From assembly GCF_042653545.1 (NCBI RefSeq), contig NZ_JBHSIS010000010.1, positions 610,992-674,991 on the forward strand: a stretch of DNA of 64,000 bases, in the 5' to 3' direction. Position 1 is the first letter of the stretch. Each line of letters opens with the position of its first letter. Origin of the DNA: Actinophytocola glycyrrhizae. Its GTDB lineage: Bacteria; Actinomycetota; Actinomycetes; Mycobacteriales; Pseudonocardiaceae. The position numbers were made by a program, and so were the translations under genes. The notes under the pieces were generated by a model. It searched no databases, was not told the DNA's origin, and was given only the letters and a program-made list of their open reading frames with translations. This document shows positions 24,756 through 34,524 of the stretch, piece after piece.

Positions 24756-25843
24756 GCCAGTTCGAGCGCGTGCGCGACCGCGTGCGGCTCCACCGGGATC
24801 GCCTCGACGGGGGCCATCTCGGCGAGCACGGTGTCGGGGTCCTTCAGGCCGTGTCCGGTGACCGTGCAGGTCACGAGCGAGCCCTTCGGGATGCGACCGT
24901 CCGCCGCGGCCGCCAGCAGGCCCGCGACGGCGGCGGCGGACGCCGGCTCCACGAACACGCCCTCCCTGCGGGCGAGCAGGTGGTACGCGGCGAGGATGTC
25001 CTGGTCGGTGACGGCGTCGATGAGCCCGTCGGACTCGTCGCGGGCGGTGACGGCGCGGGTCCACGAGGCGGGGTTGCCGACGCGGATCGCGGTCGCGATG
25101 GTGTCGGGGTCCGGCACGGGCTTGCCGTGCACCAGCGGCGCCGCGCCCGCGGCCTGGAAACCGAACATCCTCGGCAGCGACCCGACGACCCCGTCGGCGG
25201 CGTACGCGCGGTAGCCGCTCCAGTACGCGGTGATGTTGCCCGCGTTGCCGACGGGGAGGCAGTGGACGTCGGGCGCGCGGCCGAGCGTGTCGCAGATCTC
25301 CCACGCGGCGGACTGCTGACCGACGAGCCGCACCGGGTTGACCGAGTTGACCAGCTCGATCGGGTACTCGGCCGAGGTCTTGCGGGCCAGTTCGAGGCAG
25401 TCGTCGAAGTTGCCGTCGATCTGCAGGATCCGCGCGCCGTACACGACGGCCTGCGCGAGCTTGCCCTTCGCGATCTTGCCGCTGGGCACGAGAACCGCGC
25501 AGGTCAGGCCCGCGCGGGCGGCGTAGGCGGCGGCGGACGCGGACGTGTTGCCGGTGGACGCGCAGATCACGCCCGCCACGCCGGACGCGAGCGCGTAGGT
25601 CATCGCGACGGTCATGCCGCGGTCCTTGAACGAGCCCGTCGGGTTCGCGCCCTCGACCTTCAGGTACACCTGGCAGCCGGTCAGCTCCGACAGGTGCGGC
25701 GCCTCGACCAGCGGGGTGCCACCCTCCTGCAGCGTCACCGGCTTCGCGCCCTCCGGCAGCTCGATCCGGTCCGCGTAGGCGGCGATGACGCCCGGCCACC
25801 CCGGTCGCACACCCGCAGGTGCCTGCGACAACGCTCCGCTCAT
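24752..25843 (-). CDS. thrC: Threonine synthase
   Basis: A 363-residue PLP enzyme converting O-phosphohomoserine to threonine. The PLP lysine is in NPTGSFKDRGMTVAM, the phosphate loop is VGNAGNITAYW, and ASTGNTSASAAAYAARAG is the substrate loop. It is the short actinobacterial form. It overlaps hom (ATGA at 25840-25843) and thrB, giving a coupled branch that commits homoserine to threonine. Confidence 0.96.
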   Translation of the reverse strand: MSGALSQAPAGVRPGWPGVIAAYADRIELPEGAKPVTLQEGGTPLVEAPHLSELTGCQVYLKVEGANPTGSFKDRGMTVAMTYALASGVAGVICASTGNTSASAAAYAARAGLTCAVLVPSGKIAKGKLAQAVVYGARILQIDGNFDDCLELARKTSAEYPIELVNSVNPVRLVGQQSAAWEICDTLGRAPDVHCLPVGNAGNITAYWSGYRAYAADGVVGSLPRMFGFQAAGAAPLVHGKPVPDPDTIATAIRVGNPASWTRAVTARDESDGLIDAVTDQDILAAYHLLARREGVFVEPASAAAVAGLLAAAADGRIPKGSLVTCTVTGHGLKDPDTVLAEMAPVEAIPVEPHAVAHALELA

Positions 25844-27132
25844 GGTGCTTCTCCTTCTACCCGCATCACGCTGGCCACCTCGTGCACCGAAGGCAGGCCG
25901 GCCACCTTGTCCACCGTGGACCTCAGCGCCGCGTCCGGCGCGTAGTGCGTGACGATCACCAGGCTCGCGTCCGTGCCCCGACCCTGCTGGCGCACGGCCG
26001 CGATGCTCACGTCGTGCTCGGCGAACACCGAGGCGACCGACGACAGCACACCCGCGCGGTCGGCGACGTCGAGGCTGACGTGGTAGCGGGTGTTCACCTG
26101 CGCGACCGGCACGACGGGCAGCGCGGCGTAGGAGGACTCCCCGGGGCCGCGGCCGCCGCTGACCTTGTTGCGTGCCACGGCGACCAGGTCGCCGAGCACG
26201 GCGCTCGCGGTCGGCGCGCCACCGGCGCCCTGGCCGTAGAACATGAGCGAACCGGCCGCGTCGGCCTCGACGAACACCGCGTTGAACGCGCCGCCGACGC
26301 TGGCGAGCGGGTGCGTGCGCGGGATCATCGCCGGGTGCACGCGCACCGCGACGCTGCCGTTCACGCGCTCGCAGATGGCGAGCAGTTTTATCGTCCTGCC
26401 AAGGGTTTTCGCCGCCGCGATGTCGGCTGGCGTGACCGCCGAGATGCCCTCGCGGTACACGTCGGCGGCGGTCACCCTGGTGTGGAAGGCGATCGAGGCG
26501 AGGATGGCGGCCTTGGAGGCGGCGTCGTAGCCGTCCACGTCGGCCGTCGGGTCCGCCTCCGCGTAGCCGAGCCTGGCCGCCTCGTCGAGGGTCTCCGCGT
26601 AGCCTGCGCCGGTCGCGTCCATCGCGGACAGGATGAAGTTGGTGGTGCCGTTGACGATGCCCATCACGCGGTTGATGCGGTCACCGGCGAGTGACTCGCG
26701 CAGCGGGCGCACCAGCGGGATCGCACCGGCCACGGCGGCCTCGAAGTAGAGGTCCGCACCGGAGGAGTCCGCGGCGGCGAACAGGTCGGCGGCGTGCTCG
26801 GCGAGCAGGACCTTGTTGGCGGAGACGACCGACTTTCCCTTGCTGAGCGCGGAAACCAGCAGCTCGCGCACCGGGTCGATGCCGCCGATGACCTCGACCA
26901 CGACGTCCACATCGGATGCCACCAGCGCCTGTGCGTCGGTGGTGAGCAGGTGCGGCGGGACGTCCGGGTGGCGGTTCGGGCGGCGCACCGCCACCCCGGC
27001 CAGCTCGACCGGGGCGCCGACGCGGGCCGCGAGGTCGTCGGCCTGCTCGTGCAGGATCCGCATCACCTGCGAACCGACGGTGCCGCAGCCGAGCATCGCC
27101 ACCCGGATGGGCTTTCGCCCCTCCTGACTCAT
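25840..27132 (-). CDS. hom: Homoserine dehydrogenase
   Basis: A 430-residue NAD(P)-dependent homoserine dehydrogenase. It has an N-terminal Rossmann fold (IRVAMLGCGTVGSQVMRIL), the catalytic domain (GIVNGTTNFILSAM, ADPTADVDGYDAASKAAILA with the catalytic Lys) and a C-terminal ACT domain from about residue 350 (YHVSLDVADRAGVLSSVASVFAEHDVSI) expected to give threonine feedback. ATG 27132 overlaps the lysA stop (ATGA). Its position between lysA and thrC follows the usual actinobacterial order. Confidence 0.96.
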   Translation of the reverse strand: MSQEGRKPIRVAMLGCGTVGSQVMRILHEQADDLAARVGAPVELAGVAVRRPNRHPDVPPHLLTTDAQALVASDVDVVVEVIGGIDPVRELLVSALSKGKSVVSANKVLLAEHAADLFAAADSSGADLYFEAAVAGAIPLVRPLRESLAGDRINRVMGIVNGTTNFILSAMDATGAGYAETLDEAARLGYAEADPTADVDGYDAASKAAILASIAFHTRVTAADVYREGISAVTPADIAAAKTLGRTIKLLAICERVNGSVAVRVHPAMIPRTHPLASVGGAFNAVFVEADAAGSLMFYGQGAGGAPTASAVLGDLVAVARNKVSGGRGPGESSYAALPVVPVAQVNTRYHVSLDVADRAGVLSSVASVFAEHDVSIAAVRQQGRGTDASLVIVTHYAPDAALRSTVDKVAGLPSVHEVASVMRVEGEAP

Positions 27133-28565
27133 GAGACCTCCAGGCGCAGCTGGTCGTCCAGGTTTTCCCTGCGCAGCAACAGGCGCGCTTCCCCGTCGCG
27201 GACGGCGACCACGGCCGGGCGCGAAAGCCGGTTGTAGGAGCTGGCCATCGCGTAGCAGTAGGCACCGGTCGCGGCGACCGCGATCAGGTCGCCCGGCGTG
27301 AGGTTCTCGGGCAGCCAGCAGTCCCGCACGACCACGTCGCCGGACTCGCAGTGCTTGCCGACCACCCTGGACAGCGTGGCCGCCGCGCCCCGCTCCCCCT
27401 CCGCGCTGGACCGCGACACCAGCCTGCAGTCGTACAGCGCGTCGTAGAGGGCGGTGCGGATGTTGTCGCTCATGCCGCCGTCGACGCTCACGTACCGGCG
27501 CGACGACCCGTGGCCGAGCTCGACTTCCTTGGTCGTGCCCACCTCGTACAGCGTCACCGTGCCGGGGCCGACGATCGCGCGACCCGGCTCGACCGCGATC
27601 TTCGGCAGCTCGAGTCCTGCCTGCTCGCACTCCTTGGCCACGATGTTGCGCAGCTGCTCGGCGAGCCAGCCGGGCGGCGGCGGGTCGTCCTCGGCCGTGT
27701 AGGCGATGCCCAGGCCGCCGCCGAGGTCCACGGTGGTCACCGACGCCATCGCGTCGGCGCCGTGTTCGGCGTGCAGATCCGCGAGCAACCCGATCACGCG
27801 GTGCGCGGACAGCTCGAACGCGTTCGCGTCGAAGATCTGCGAGCCGATGTGGCTGTGCAGGCCGGTCAGCCGCAGACCCGGCGCGCGCAGCACCCGCCGC
27901 ACCGCCTCGGCCGCCGCACCACCGGTGAGCGAGAACCCGAACTTCTGGTCCTCGTGCGCGGTGGCGATGTACTCGTGCGTGTGGGCCTCGACGCCGACCG
28001 TCACCCGCACCAGCACGTTCTGGACGATCCCGCGCTCACGCGCGATCTGGTCGAGCCGGGCGATCTCGAAGAACGAGTCGAGCACGACCGTCCCGACCCC
28101 GGCCTCGACCGCGTCGGTCAGCTCCGCGACCGACTTGTTGTTGCCGTGCATCGCGATCCGCTCCGGCGGGAAGTCCGCGCGCAACGCGATCGCCAGCTCA
28201 CCGCCGCTGCACACGTCGAGCGAGAGGCCCTCCTCGGCCACCCACCGCGCGATCCGCACGGACAGGAACGCCTTCGCCGCGTAGTGCACGAGCGCCGGGT
28301 CGCCGAACGCGGCGGCGTGCTCGCGGCAGCGGGACCGGAAGTCGTCCTCGTCCATCACGAACAGCGGCGTGCCGTACTCGCGGGCCAGGTCACGGACGTC
28401 GACGCCGGCGAGCCGGACCACGCCGTCCTCGCCGCGCGCCGCGTTGCGCGGCCAGATCTCCGCGTTCAGCACGTCCAGCTCGGCCACGTCGGAGGGCCGG
28501 AAGCCCGCCGTGTTGGTGGGCAGGAGCACCTCTGCGTGCCGGGGTCCCGCCGGATGCGCCCTCAT
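27129..28565 (-). CDS. lysA: Diaminopimelate decarboxylase
   Basis: A 478-residue PLP enzyme of the fold-III alanine-racemase type that makes lysine from meso-diaminopimelate. The PLP lysine is in VHYAAKAFLSV, followed by SLDVCSGGEL, GLHSHIGSQIFD, and the C-terminal catalytic DVVVRDCWLPENLTPGDLIAV (variant of the CESGD region: GKHCESGDVVV). It starts three bases after the argS stop and overlaps hom, so lysine and threonine branches are expressed together. Confidence 0.96.
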   Translation of the reverse strand: MRAHPAGPRHAEVLLPTNTAGFRPSDVAELDVLNAEIWPRNAARGEDGVVRLAGVDVRDLAREYGTPLFVMDEDDFRSRCREHAAAFGDPALVHYAAKAFLSVRIARWVAEEGLSLDVCSGGELAIALRADFPPERIAMHGNNKSVAELTDAVEAGVGTVVLDSFFEIARLDQIARERGIVQNVLVRVTVGVEAHTHEYIATAHEDQKFGFSLTGGAAAEAVRRVLRAPGLRLTGLHSHIGSQIFDANAFELSAHRVIGLLADLHAEHGADAMASVTTVDLGGGLGIAYTAEDDPPPPGWLAEQLRNIVAKECEQAGLELPKIAVEPGRAIVGPGTVTLYEVGTTKEVELGHGSSRRYVSVDGGMSDNIRTALYDALYDCRLVSRSSAEGERGAAATLSRVVGKHCESGDVVVRDCWLPENLTPGDLIAVAATGAYCYAMASSYNRLSRPAVVAVRDGEARLLLRRENLDDQLRLEVS

Positions 28566-28568
28566 GGT

Positions 28569-30236
28569 CTACATCCGTTCCGGGGCGTCGACGGCCAGCA
28601 GGCCGAGCCCGTTGGCGAGCACCTGGCGCGTGGCGACGCACAGCGCGAGGCGGGCCGCGGTCAGCGGGGTGGCCTCCTCGTCGCCCTGCGGCAGGACGCG
28701 GCACGCGTCGTAGAACTTGTGGTACGCACCGGCCAGCTCCTCCAGGTAGCGGGCGATGCGGTGCGGCTCCCGCAGGTCGGCGGACGTGCGCAGGATCTCC
28801 GCGTACTGGCCGATCGTGCGGATCAGCTCGCCCTCCCGCTGGTGGGACAGCAGACCGAGGTCCAGCTCGGTGTCCTTGTCCGGCACCGCGAGCCCCAGCT
28901 CGGCGGCGTTGCGCGCGAGCGACGCCAGCCGGGCGTGCGCGTACTGCACGTAGAACACCGGGTTGTCGTTGGTGCGCCGCGACCACAGGTCCAGGTCGAT
29001 GTCGATCGTGGCGTTGGCCGAGGACCGGATCAGCGCGTAGCGGGCCGCGTCCACGCCGATCGCGTCGACCAGGTCGTTCATCGTGACGAGCGTCCCGGCT
29101 CGCTTGCTCATCCGCAGCGGCTTGCCGTCGCTGACCAGGTTCACCATCTGGCCGATCAGGACCTCGACGGTGTCCGGGTCGTCCTCCAGCGCCGCCGCGG
29201 CCGCCTTGAGCCGGGCGATGTAGCCGTGGTGGTCGGCGCCGAGCATGTAGATGCACAGGTCGAAGCCGCGCTGCCGCTTGTCGCGGAAGTAGGCGATGTC
29301 ACCGGCGATGTAGGCGGGCTGCCCGTCGCTCTTGATGACCACGCGGTCCTTGTCGTCGCCGAACTCGGTCGTGCGCAGCCACCAGGCGTTGTCGTCGAAG
29401 TAGAGGTGGCCCTTCTCCTTGAGCTGCTCGACCAGCTCCCCCACCGCGCCGGAGCGGTGCAGCGAGTCCTCGTGGAAGTACACGTCGAAGTCGGTGCGGA
29501 AGTTGTGCAGGTCGGCCTTGATCTCGTCGAACATCAGGTTGACGCCGATCTTGCGGAAGACCTCGGCGCGTTCCTTCTCGTCGGCGATGGACAGCGCGCT
29601 CGGCTCCCTGCGCAGCACCTCGGCGGCGACGTCCGACAGGTACGTGCCCGCGTAGCCGTCCTCGGGCGGCGGCTCGCCCTTCGCCGACGCGATCAGCGAC
29701 CGGACGAACCGGTCGATCTGCTGGCCCGCGTCGTTGAAGTAGTACTCCCGGGTGACCTCGCCGCCCTGCGCGGACAGCACGCGGCCGAGCGCGTCGCCCG
29801 ACGCGGCCCAGCGGGTGCCGCCCAGGTGCAGCGGGCCGGTCGGGTTCGCGGAGACGAACTCCAGGTTGATCCTGCGGCCCGCCATGAGGTCGCCGTGGCC
29901 GTAGGTCTCGCCCTGCGTGAGCACCTGCCGGACGATGTCGCCCTGCGCGTCCGCGGCGATCCGGAGGTTGAGGAAACCGGGGCCCGCGACCTCGGCGCCG
30001 GCGATGCCGTCCTGGCCCGCCAGGCCCTCGGCCAGCCAGTTCGCCAGGTCCCTCGGCGGCACGCCGACCTTCTTCGCGACCTGCAGCGCGAGGTTCGTCG
30101 CGTAGTCGCCGTGCTCGGGGTTGCGGGGTCGCTCGATCGTCACGGCGGGCGGCAGGGCGGAAGTGTCCAGGTCTCGGCTGGTCAGCACGTCGCTTGCGAC
30201 AGCGCGGACCAGGTCGGCAAGTGCTGCGGGAGTCAC
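28569..30236 (-). CDS. argS: Arginyl-tRNA synthetase
   Basis: A 555-residue class I aminoacyl-tRNA synthetase. An N-terminal Add1 domain recognises the tRNA D-loop. The HIGH-type motif is in SANPTGPLHLGGTRWA and the KMSKS-type motif is PLRMSKRAGT. The C-terminal DALR anticodon domain follows (ARYLEELAGAYHKFYDACRVLP). GTG 30236 (VTPAALADLV) is the best start; the frame continues upstream without protein character. It heads the Lys/Thr operon, as in mycobacteria. Confidence 0.96.
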   Translation of the reverse strand: MTPAALADLVRAVASDVLTSRDLDTSALPPAVTIERPRNPEHGDYATNLALQVAKKVGVPPRDLANWLAEGLAGQDGIAGAEVAGPGFLNLRIAADAQGDIVRQVLTQGETYGHGDLMAGRRINLEFVSANPTGPLHLGGTRWAASGDALGRVLSAQGGEVTREYYFNDAGQQIDRFVRSLIASAKGEPPPEDGYAGTYLSDVAAEVLRREPSALSIADEKERAEVFRKIGVNLMFDEIKADLHNFRTDFDVYFHEDSLHRSGAVGELVEQLKEKGHLYFDDNAWWLRTTEFGDDKDRVVIKSDGQPAYIAGDIAYFRDKRQRGFDLCIYMLGADHHGYIARLKAAAAALEDDPDTVEVLIGQMVNLVSDGKPLRMSKRAGTLVTMNDLVDAIGVDAARYALIRSSANATIDIDLDLWSRRTNDNPVFYVQYAHARLASLARNAAELGLAVPDKDTELDLGLLSHQREGELIRTIGQYAEILRTSADLREPHRIARYLEELAGAYHKFYDACRVLPQGDEEATPLTAARLALCVATRQVLANGLGLLAVDAPERM

Positions 30237-30317
30237 CCCGGGAAGTCTAGGTAGCGGGTGTGGACCCGATAGAGTCGCCTCGGCCATATCGACGATGCTG
30301 ACCTCTGGAGGACCTGC

Positions 30318-31040
30318 GTGGCCATCGAATTCCGGGTCGGCCCCATGGCTGCCATCGCGGTTGTCCTCGTCGCCGCAGCGGGGTGCTCGGTGGAGCGCTC
30401 CGGTGACGACGGCGCTTCCTCCGGTTCCTCCGAGGGCGCGGCGGCCGGGACGTCGGAGCAGGCCCCCTCGGCCGGGTCCGGGTTCGTGCCGGGCCCGGAC
30501 AACGAGGACCCGTCGAAGGACATCGAGGGCGTCGAGATCACCGAGTATCCCGTCGGCCAGCACGCCGCGCCGGGCCAGCGCGTCGCGTACGTGAAGGCCC
30601 CGCCGGACGGCGGCGCGCACGACCAGGTGTGGGCGACCTGCAACGGTGTGGTCTACGACACCCCGGTGCGCAACGAGCACATGGTCCACTCGCTCGAGCA
30701 CGGCGCCGTGTGGATCGCGTACGACGCCGACCAGGTGACCGGCGAGGACCGCCAGGCGCTGGTGGACCGCGTCGACGGCCAGCCGTACCTGATGATGTCG
30801 CCCTACCCCGGCCTGGACAAGGCGGTGTCGCTGCAGTCGTGGGGCCACCAGCTCAAGGTCGACGACGTCGACGACGAGCGGATCGACCAGTTCATCGCCG
30901 CGCTGCGGGAGAACGAGTACACGACCCCGGAGCCGGGCGCCCCGTGCGATTCGGTCGGCCCGGAGTTCGACGCGACGAACCCGCCCCCGTTCGAGGCGGG
31001 CCCTCCCGGCCCTGGTGCGGCGCCCGTCGGCGGCGGGTGA
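30318..31040 (+). CDS. DUF3105 lipoprotein
   Basis: A 240-residue secreted lipoprotein. It has a signal peptide with lipobox VAAAGC (Cys at about residue 23), a Ser/Gly/Glu linker, then the DUF3105 domain of unknown function (EHMVHSLEHGAVWIAYDADQV, YLMMSPYPGLDKAVSLQSWGHQLK). Conserved His and Trp residues (HSLEHG, WGH) suggest metal or ligand binding. GTG 30318 is preceded by GGAGG. It is divergent from argS and is followed by a second DUF3105 gene. Confidence 0.88.
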   Translation: MAIEFRVGPMAAIAVVLVAAAGCSVERSGDDGASSGSSEGAAAGTSEQAPSAGSGFVPGPDNEDPSKDIEGVEITEYPVGQHAAPGQRVAYVKAPPDGGAHDQVWATCNGVVYDTPVRNEHMVHSLEHGAVWIAYDADQVTGEDRQALVDRVDGQPYLMMSPYPGLDKAVSLQSWGHQLKVDDVDDERIDQFIAALRENEYTTPEPGAPCDSVGPEFDATNPPPFEAGPPGPGAAPVGGG

Positions 31041-31147
31041 CGAAACTGTGACCACCCTCCGTTGACACCCATCTGACACGGTGTCCTTACACTGGGCGGT
31101 CGGAGACTCCCTGTGTTCCTGTAGTTGAGACGAGGACCGGCACCGGC

Positions 31148-32035
31148 ATGGCGAGCGGAACGAAGAGCAAGGGCGCGAGCAAGCCCAAGGGCAAGAGCAA
31201 CAGTGCCAACAAGGCCCGGCGTTCTGTCGTCGGCTCCGCACGCAAGCCCAAGCCCTGGGGCATGATCGCCGCGATCGTGGCCGTCGTCGCGCTGGCGGCC
31301 GGCGTCTTCACCTACGCGTTCATGGAGATCGACGCGAAGGAGAAGTGGGTCGTCTCCGAGGAGAACCAGGACCCGTCGGTCAACATCGGCGGGGTGGTCC
31401 GCGAGACCTACGACGCAGGCCAGCACGTCACCGGCGAGCAGCGCGTCGCGTACGACCAGAGCCCCCCGTTCGGCGGCCCGCACGACCAGTCGTGGGCGGA
31501 CTGCAACGGCACGGTCTACCCGAACCCGGTGCGCAGCGAGAACATGGTTCACTCGCTCGAACACGGCTCGGTGTGGATCGCCTACAACCCCGACCAGGTC
31601 AAGGGCAAGGCGCTGGACACGCTGAAGGCGAAGGTCGAGGGCCAGCCGTACATGCTGATGTCCCCCTACCCGGGCCTGGACAAGCCGATCTCGCTGCAGT
31701 CGTGGGGCCACCAGCTCAAGCTGAGCAACGCCGACGACGAGCGCGTCGACCAGTTCATCAAGAGCCTGCGGCAGAACAACTACCAGAACCCCGAGCCGGG
31801 CGGCCGCTGTGACGTCCAGGGCACCGGGTTCGACGTGACCAACCCGCCGCCGTTCGTGGCCGAGCCGCCCGCCAAGGACGACCCGACCACGGTCACGATG
31901 GACGGCAAGGGCGCGGTCGACGAGTCGGCGCAGGAGCAGGGCGGCATGCAGGCCCCGCCCGCTGGCGAGCCCACCGCGCCCGCCACGGGCGCCGAGGTCC
32001 CGACGGGTGCGGCCACGCCGCCGCCCAGCCAGTGA
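31148..32035 (+). CDS. DUF3105 membrane protein (paralogue)
   Basis: A 295-residue protein. A basic, Lys/Ser-rich cytosolic start of about 37 residues precedes one membrane helix (MIAAIVAVVALAAGVFTYAFM), an external DUF3105 domain (NMVHSLEHGSVWIAYNPDQVKG, PYMLMSPYPGLDKPISLQSWGHQLK) and a Pro/Ala-rich tail of about 60 residues. The core is clearly a paralogue of the lipoprotein encoded just upstream, but the anchor differs. Its stop overlaps the DUF305 gene (GTGA), so the two are coupled. Confidence 0.88.
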   Translation: MASGTKSKGASKPKGKSNSANKARRSVVGSARKPKPWGMIAAIVAVVALAAGVFTYAFMEIDAKEKWVVSEENQDPSVNIGGVVRETYDAGQHVTGEQRVAYDQSPPFGGPHDQSWADCNGTVYPNPVRSENMVHSLEHGSVWIAYNPDQVKGKALDTLKAKVEGQPYMLMSPYPGLDKPISLQSWGHQLKLSNADDERVDQFIKSLRQNNYQNPEPGGRCDVQGTGFDVTNPPPFVAEPPAKDDPTTVTMDGKGAVDESAQEQGGMQAPPAGEPTAPATGAEVPTGAATPPPSQ

Positions 32036-32724
32036 CCTCCGCGGCCCCGTCGTCCAGCGGCAGCCGCACGTTCATCCTGATCGCGGCCCTGGTCGCCGTG
32101 CTGCTGGTGGGCGCCGCGGGCGGCATGCTGATCAACTCCGCGCGCAGCGGTGCTGACGACGCGTTCCCCAGCGCGGAGTCGGTCGACGTCGGCTTCGCAC
32201 ACGACATGCGCGTCCACCACCTGCAGGCGGTGACGATGGCGGGCATCGAGCGTGACAAGACCGCCGACCCGGTCCTGCGGGGCTTCGCCTTCGACGTGGA
32301 GTCCACCCAGCTGGCCCAGTCGAGCGAGATGGCGGGGTGGCTCACCGTGTGGGGCCACCCACAGCTGCCGGAGGCGGGTGCCCCGTACATGCAGTGGATG
32401 AGCGAGAACGGCACCCACACCCACAGCAACGGCGAGGGCGGCACGACCACGGGCCCCGTACAGCGCATGCCGGGCATGGCCACCACGGAGGAACTGAACA
32501 AGCTCCGCACCCTGACGGGCAAGGAGCTGGACGTGTTCTTCCTGCAGCTCATGCTCCGCCACCACGTTGGCGGCCTGGAGATGGCCCAGTACGCGGCCGA
32601 CCACGCCGCGAAGGGCTACGTCCGCAACCTGGCCGACAAGATCGTGCAGAGCCAGGAAAGCGAAACCAACCTGATGAAGAGCTACCTGGCGGAACGCGGC
32701 GCCCAGCCACTCCCGTTCCCGTAA
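32032..32724 (+). CDS. DUF305 protein, membrane-anchored
   Basis: A 230-residue protein with an N-terminal signal anchor (FILIAALVAVLLVGAAGGML) and an external DUF305 four-helix, ferritin-like domain. The family's His motifs are present: FAHDMRVHHLQAVTM near residue 60 and LMLRHHVGGLEMAQ near residue 180, probably binding metal. A His-rich middle loop (GTHTHSNGEGG) adds ligands. GTG 32032 overlaps the preceding gene. DUF305 genes are often found near copper-handling genes; that is context only. Confidence 0.88.
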   Translation: MTSAAPSSSGSRTFILIAALVAVLLVGAAGGMLINSARSGADDAFPSAESVDVGFAHDMRVHHLQAVTMAGIERDKTADPVLRGFAFDVESTQLAQSSEMAGWLTVWGHPQLPEAGAPYMQWMSENGTHTHSNGEGGTTTGPVQRMPGMATTEELNKLRTLTGKELDVFFLQLMLRHHVGGLEMAQYAADHAAKGYVRNLADKIVQSQESETNLMKSYLAERGAQPLPFP

Positions 32725-32799
32725 CCGGGTCACTGCCAGAGGGACTTACCCGAAGCGGGTTGAGCACCCCATCGACCCGCTGCGCACGAAGCGAGCCCC

Positions 32800-33493
32800 G
32801 CGATGCGGGCGCGCCGTGAAAGGCGCGTTGACGGCACACGACATGCCCTCAATGGCACATTCACGGCGCTCAGCGCCCTGAACGGCCCATTCACGACACC
32901 ACCGATGTCCCAAATGCTCCGTTGATCAACGACCGGCCCCGCTACGCGGACCGCGCCGCCCTGCGGGCGAAGCGGGCAGGCGAAGCCCGCGAAGCGGGCA
33001 CGCCGCGAAAGGCGCGTTCACGGCACACGACATGCCCTCAATGGCACATTCACGGCGCCCAGCGCCCTGAATGGCCCATTCACGGCACCGCCGATGTCCC
33101 ATATGTTCCGTTGATCAACGACCGGCCCCGCTACGCGGACACGCTGCGCGCGGGCGCGCAGCGCCCGCAGGGCGAAAGCCGCGAAGCGGGCAAAGCCCCC
33201 GCGTAGCGGGCCCGCCCTGAAAGGGCAAAGCACCCCGCCCCAACGCACCCCACCCGAACGGAACCACCCAGAAGGTTCGGTGGTGGCGGCGGACATCCTC
33301 TGGGCAGGGCGCCAGCCCTGCCCACAAGGGCCCCTGCAGGGCGGCGGAGGCTCACGTGTCAAGGGTGGGCGAAGCCATCGCGAAGCGACGCCGAAGGCGC
33401 CCTTGACACGTGAGGGGCCGCCCGTAAAATCCGCCGCCACCACCGAACACCAACACTCGAGAAACACCCCGAAGACCCAAGTGGGACAACAAA
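32800..33493. repeat. Intergenic repeat array (family B, copy 2)
   Basis: About 800 bases without a gene between the DUF305 and CDF genes. It has the same architecture as 15640-16425: palindromic 25-nt units at 32810-32900 and 33003-33090, the GTTGATCAACGACCGG subunit twice, then a block (33186-33493) nearly identical to 16117-16425. The hairpin TCACGTGTCAAGGG is at 33352-33365 and its partner at 33400-33413. The two copies are in the same orientation, about 17 kb apart. Confidence 0.85.
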
Positions 33494-33553
33494 CCGAGGA
33501 ACCGCGCCGAACAATCCAGCCGCCAGCACCGGGCACACCATCCACAGCCCGGC

Positions 33554-34459
33554 TCACCAGTGCAGCTCCCGGCAGGTACCCTCACCGGCCTCGACCTGCA
33601 CGGTCGCGTGCTCCAGCTGGTACTCCCGAGCCAGCAGCTCCTGCGCGGCGGCGAGGATCGCGGACTGGTCGCACCCGGGTCCGACCGTCAGGTGCGCCGA
33701 GGCGACCTCCATCCCCGAGGTCAACGTCCACACGTGCACGTCATGCACCTCCCCCACCCCCGGCAACCCGGCGAGCGCTTCGGTGAGCGCGTCCACGTCG
33801 ACCTGTTCCGGCGCGTGCTGGAACAGGATCCGCAACGACCGTTTGGCGAGCGCCCACGTCCGGGGCAGCACGAACAACCCGATGGCGACACCGAGCACGG
33901 GGTCGGCGTACCGCCACCCGAACAGCAGCGTCACCAGCCCGGACACCAGCACCCCGAGCGACCCGACCAGGTCGGCGATCACCTCGAGGTAGGCGCCCCG
34001 CAGGTTCAGGCTCTCCGCCGCGCCCCGCCGCAGCAGCAGGAAGGCCACCACATTGGCCGCGAGCCCGAACAGCGACACCACCACGACCGGCAGCCCCGGC
34101 ACCGCGGGCGGCGAGGAGAACCGGGTGATCGCCTCGTACACGACGTATCCGGCGACCCCGAACAGCAGCACGGCGTTGGCGAGCGCGGCCAGCACCTCAG
34201 CGCGGTAGAGCCCGAACGTCCGCCCGGAGGAGCGGCTGGCGCGCCGTGCGGCGAGGATCGCGGCCAGGGCGAGGCCGATCCCGAGCACGTCGGTGATCAT
34301 GTGCGCCCCGTCGGAGAGCAGCGCGAGCGAGCCGGTGACGACACCGGCCGTGACCTCGACCACCATGAACACCGCGGTGACGGTGAACGCGGCGGCGAGC
34401 CGGCCGACGTGTTTGCCGGACGCGCTCATCGGCGTTCCGTGCCCGTGTCCGTGCCCCAT
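33554..34459 (-). CDS. Cation diffusion facilitator (CDF) metal exporter
   Basis: A 301-residue divalent metal/proton antiporter with six membrane helices, likely exporting zinc, cobalt or cadmium. The N-terminal His/Gly tag (MGHGHGHG) may collect metal. Helix 2 has the transport site LLSDGAHMITD (HxxxD). Helix 5 reads YLEVIADLVGSLG, with Glu where many members have His, a variation also seen in other CDFs. A C-terminal ferredoxin-like cytosolic domain (VHDVHVWTLTSGMEVASAHL) completes it. ATG 34459 or GTG 34465 is the start. AT-rich DNA with the palindrome CATGCGCATG directly upstream could be a metal-sensor operator. Confidence 0.92.
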   Translation of the reverse strand: MGHGHGHGTPMSASGKHVGRLAAAFTVTAVFMVVEVTAGVVTGSLALLSDGAHMITDVLGIGLALAAILAARRASRSSGRTFGLYRAEVLAALANAVLLFGVAGYVVYEAITRFSSPPAVPGLPVVVVSLFGLAANVVAFLLLRRGAAESLNLRGAYLEVIADLVGSLGVLVSGLVTLLFGWRYADPVLGVAIGLFVLPRTWALAKRSLRILFQHAPEQVDVDALTEALAGLPGVGEVHDVHVWTLTSGMEVASAHLTVGPGCDQSAILAAAQELLAREYQLEHATVQVEAGEGTCRELHW

Positions 34460-34524
34460 GGCCACAACATATAGTCACATGCGCATGAGTACAACTGGAG
34501 TGGTGATGGACCGGCACCCGGACA

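Noticed and set aside
27351..30254. A 967-residue frame opposite lysA and argS
   Set aside because: It spans two unrelated genes and their gap on the other strand; no domain seen, composition is shadow-like.
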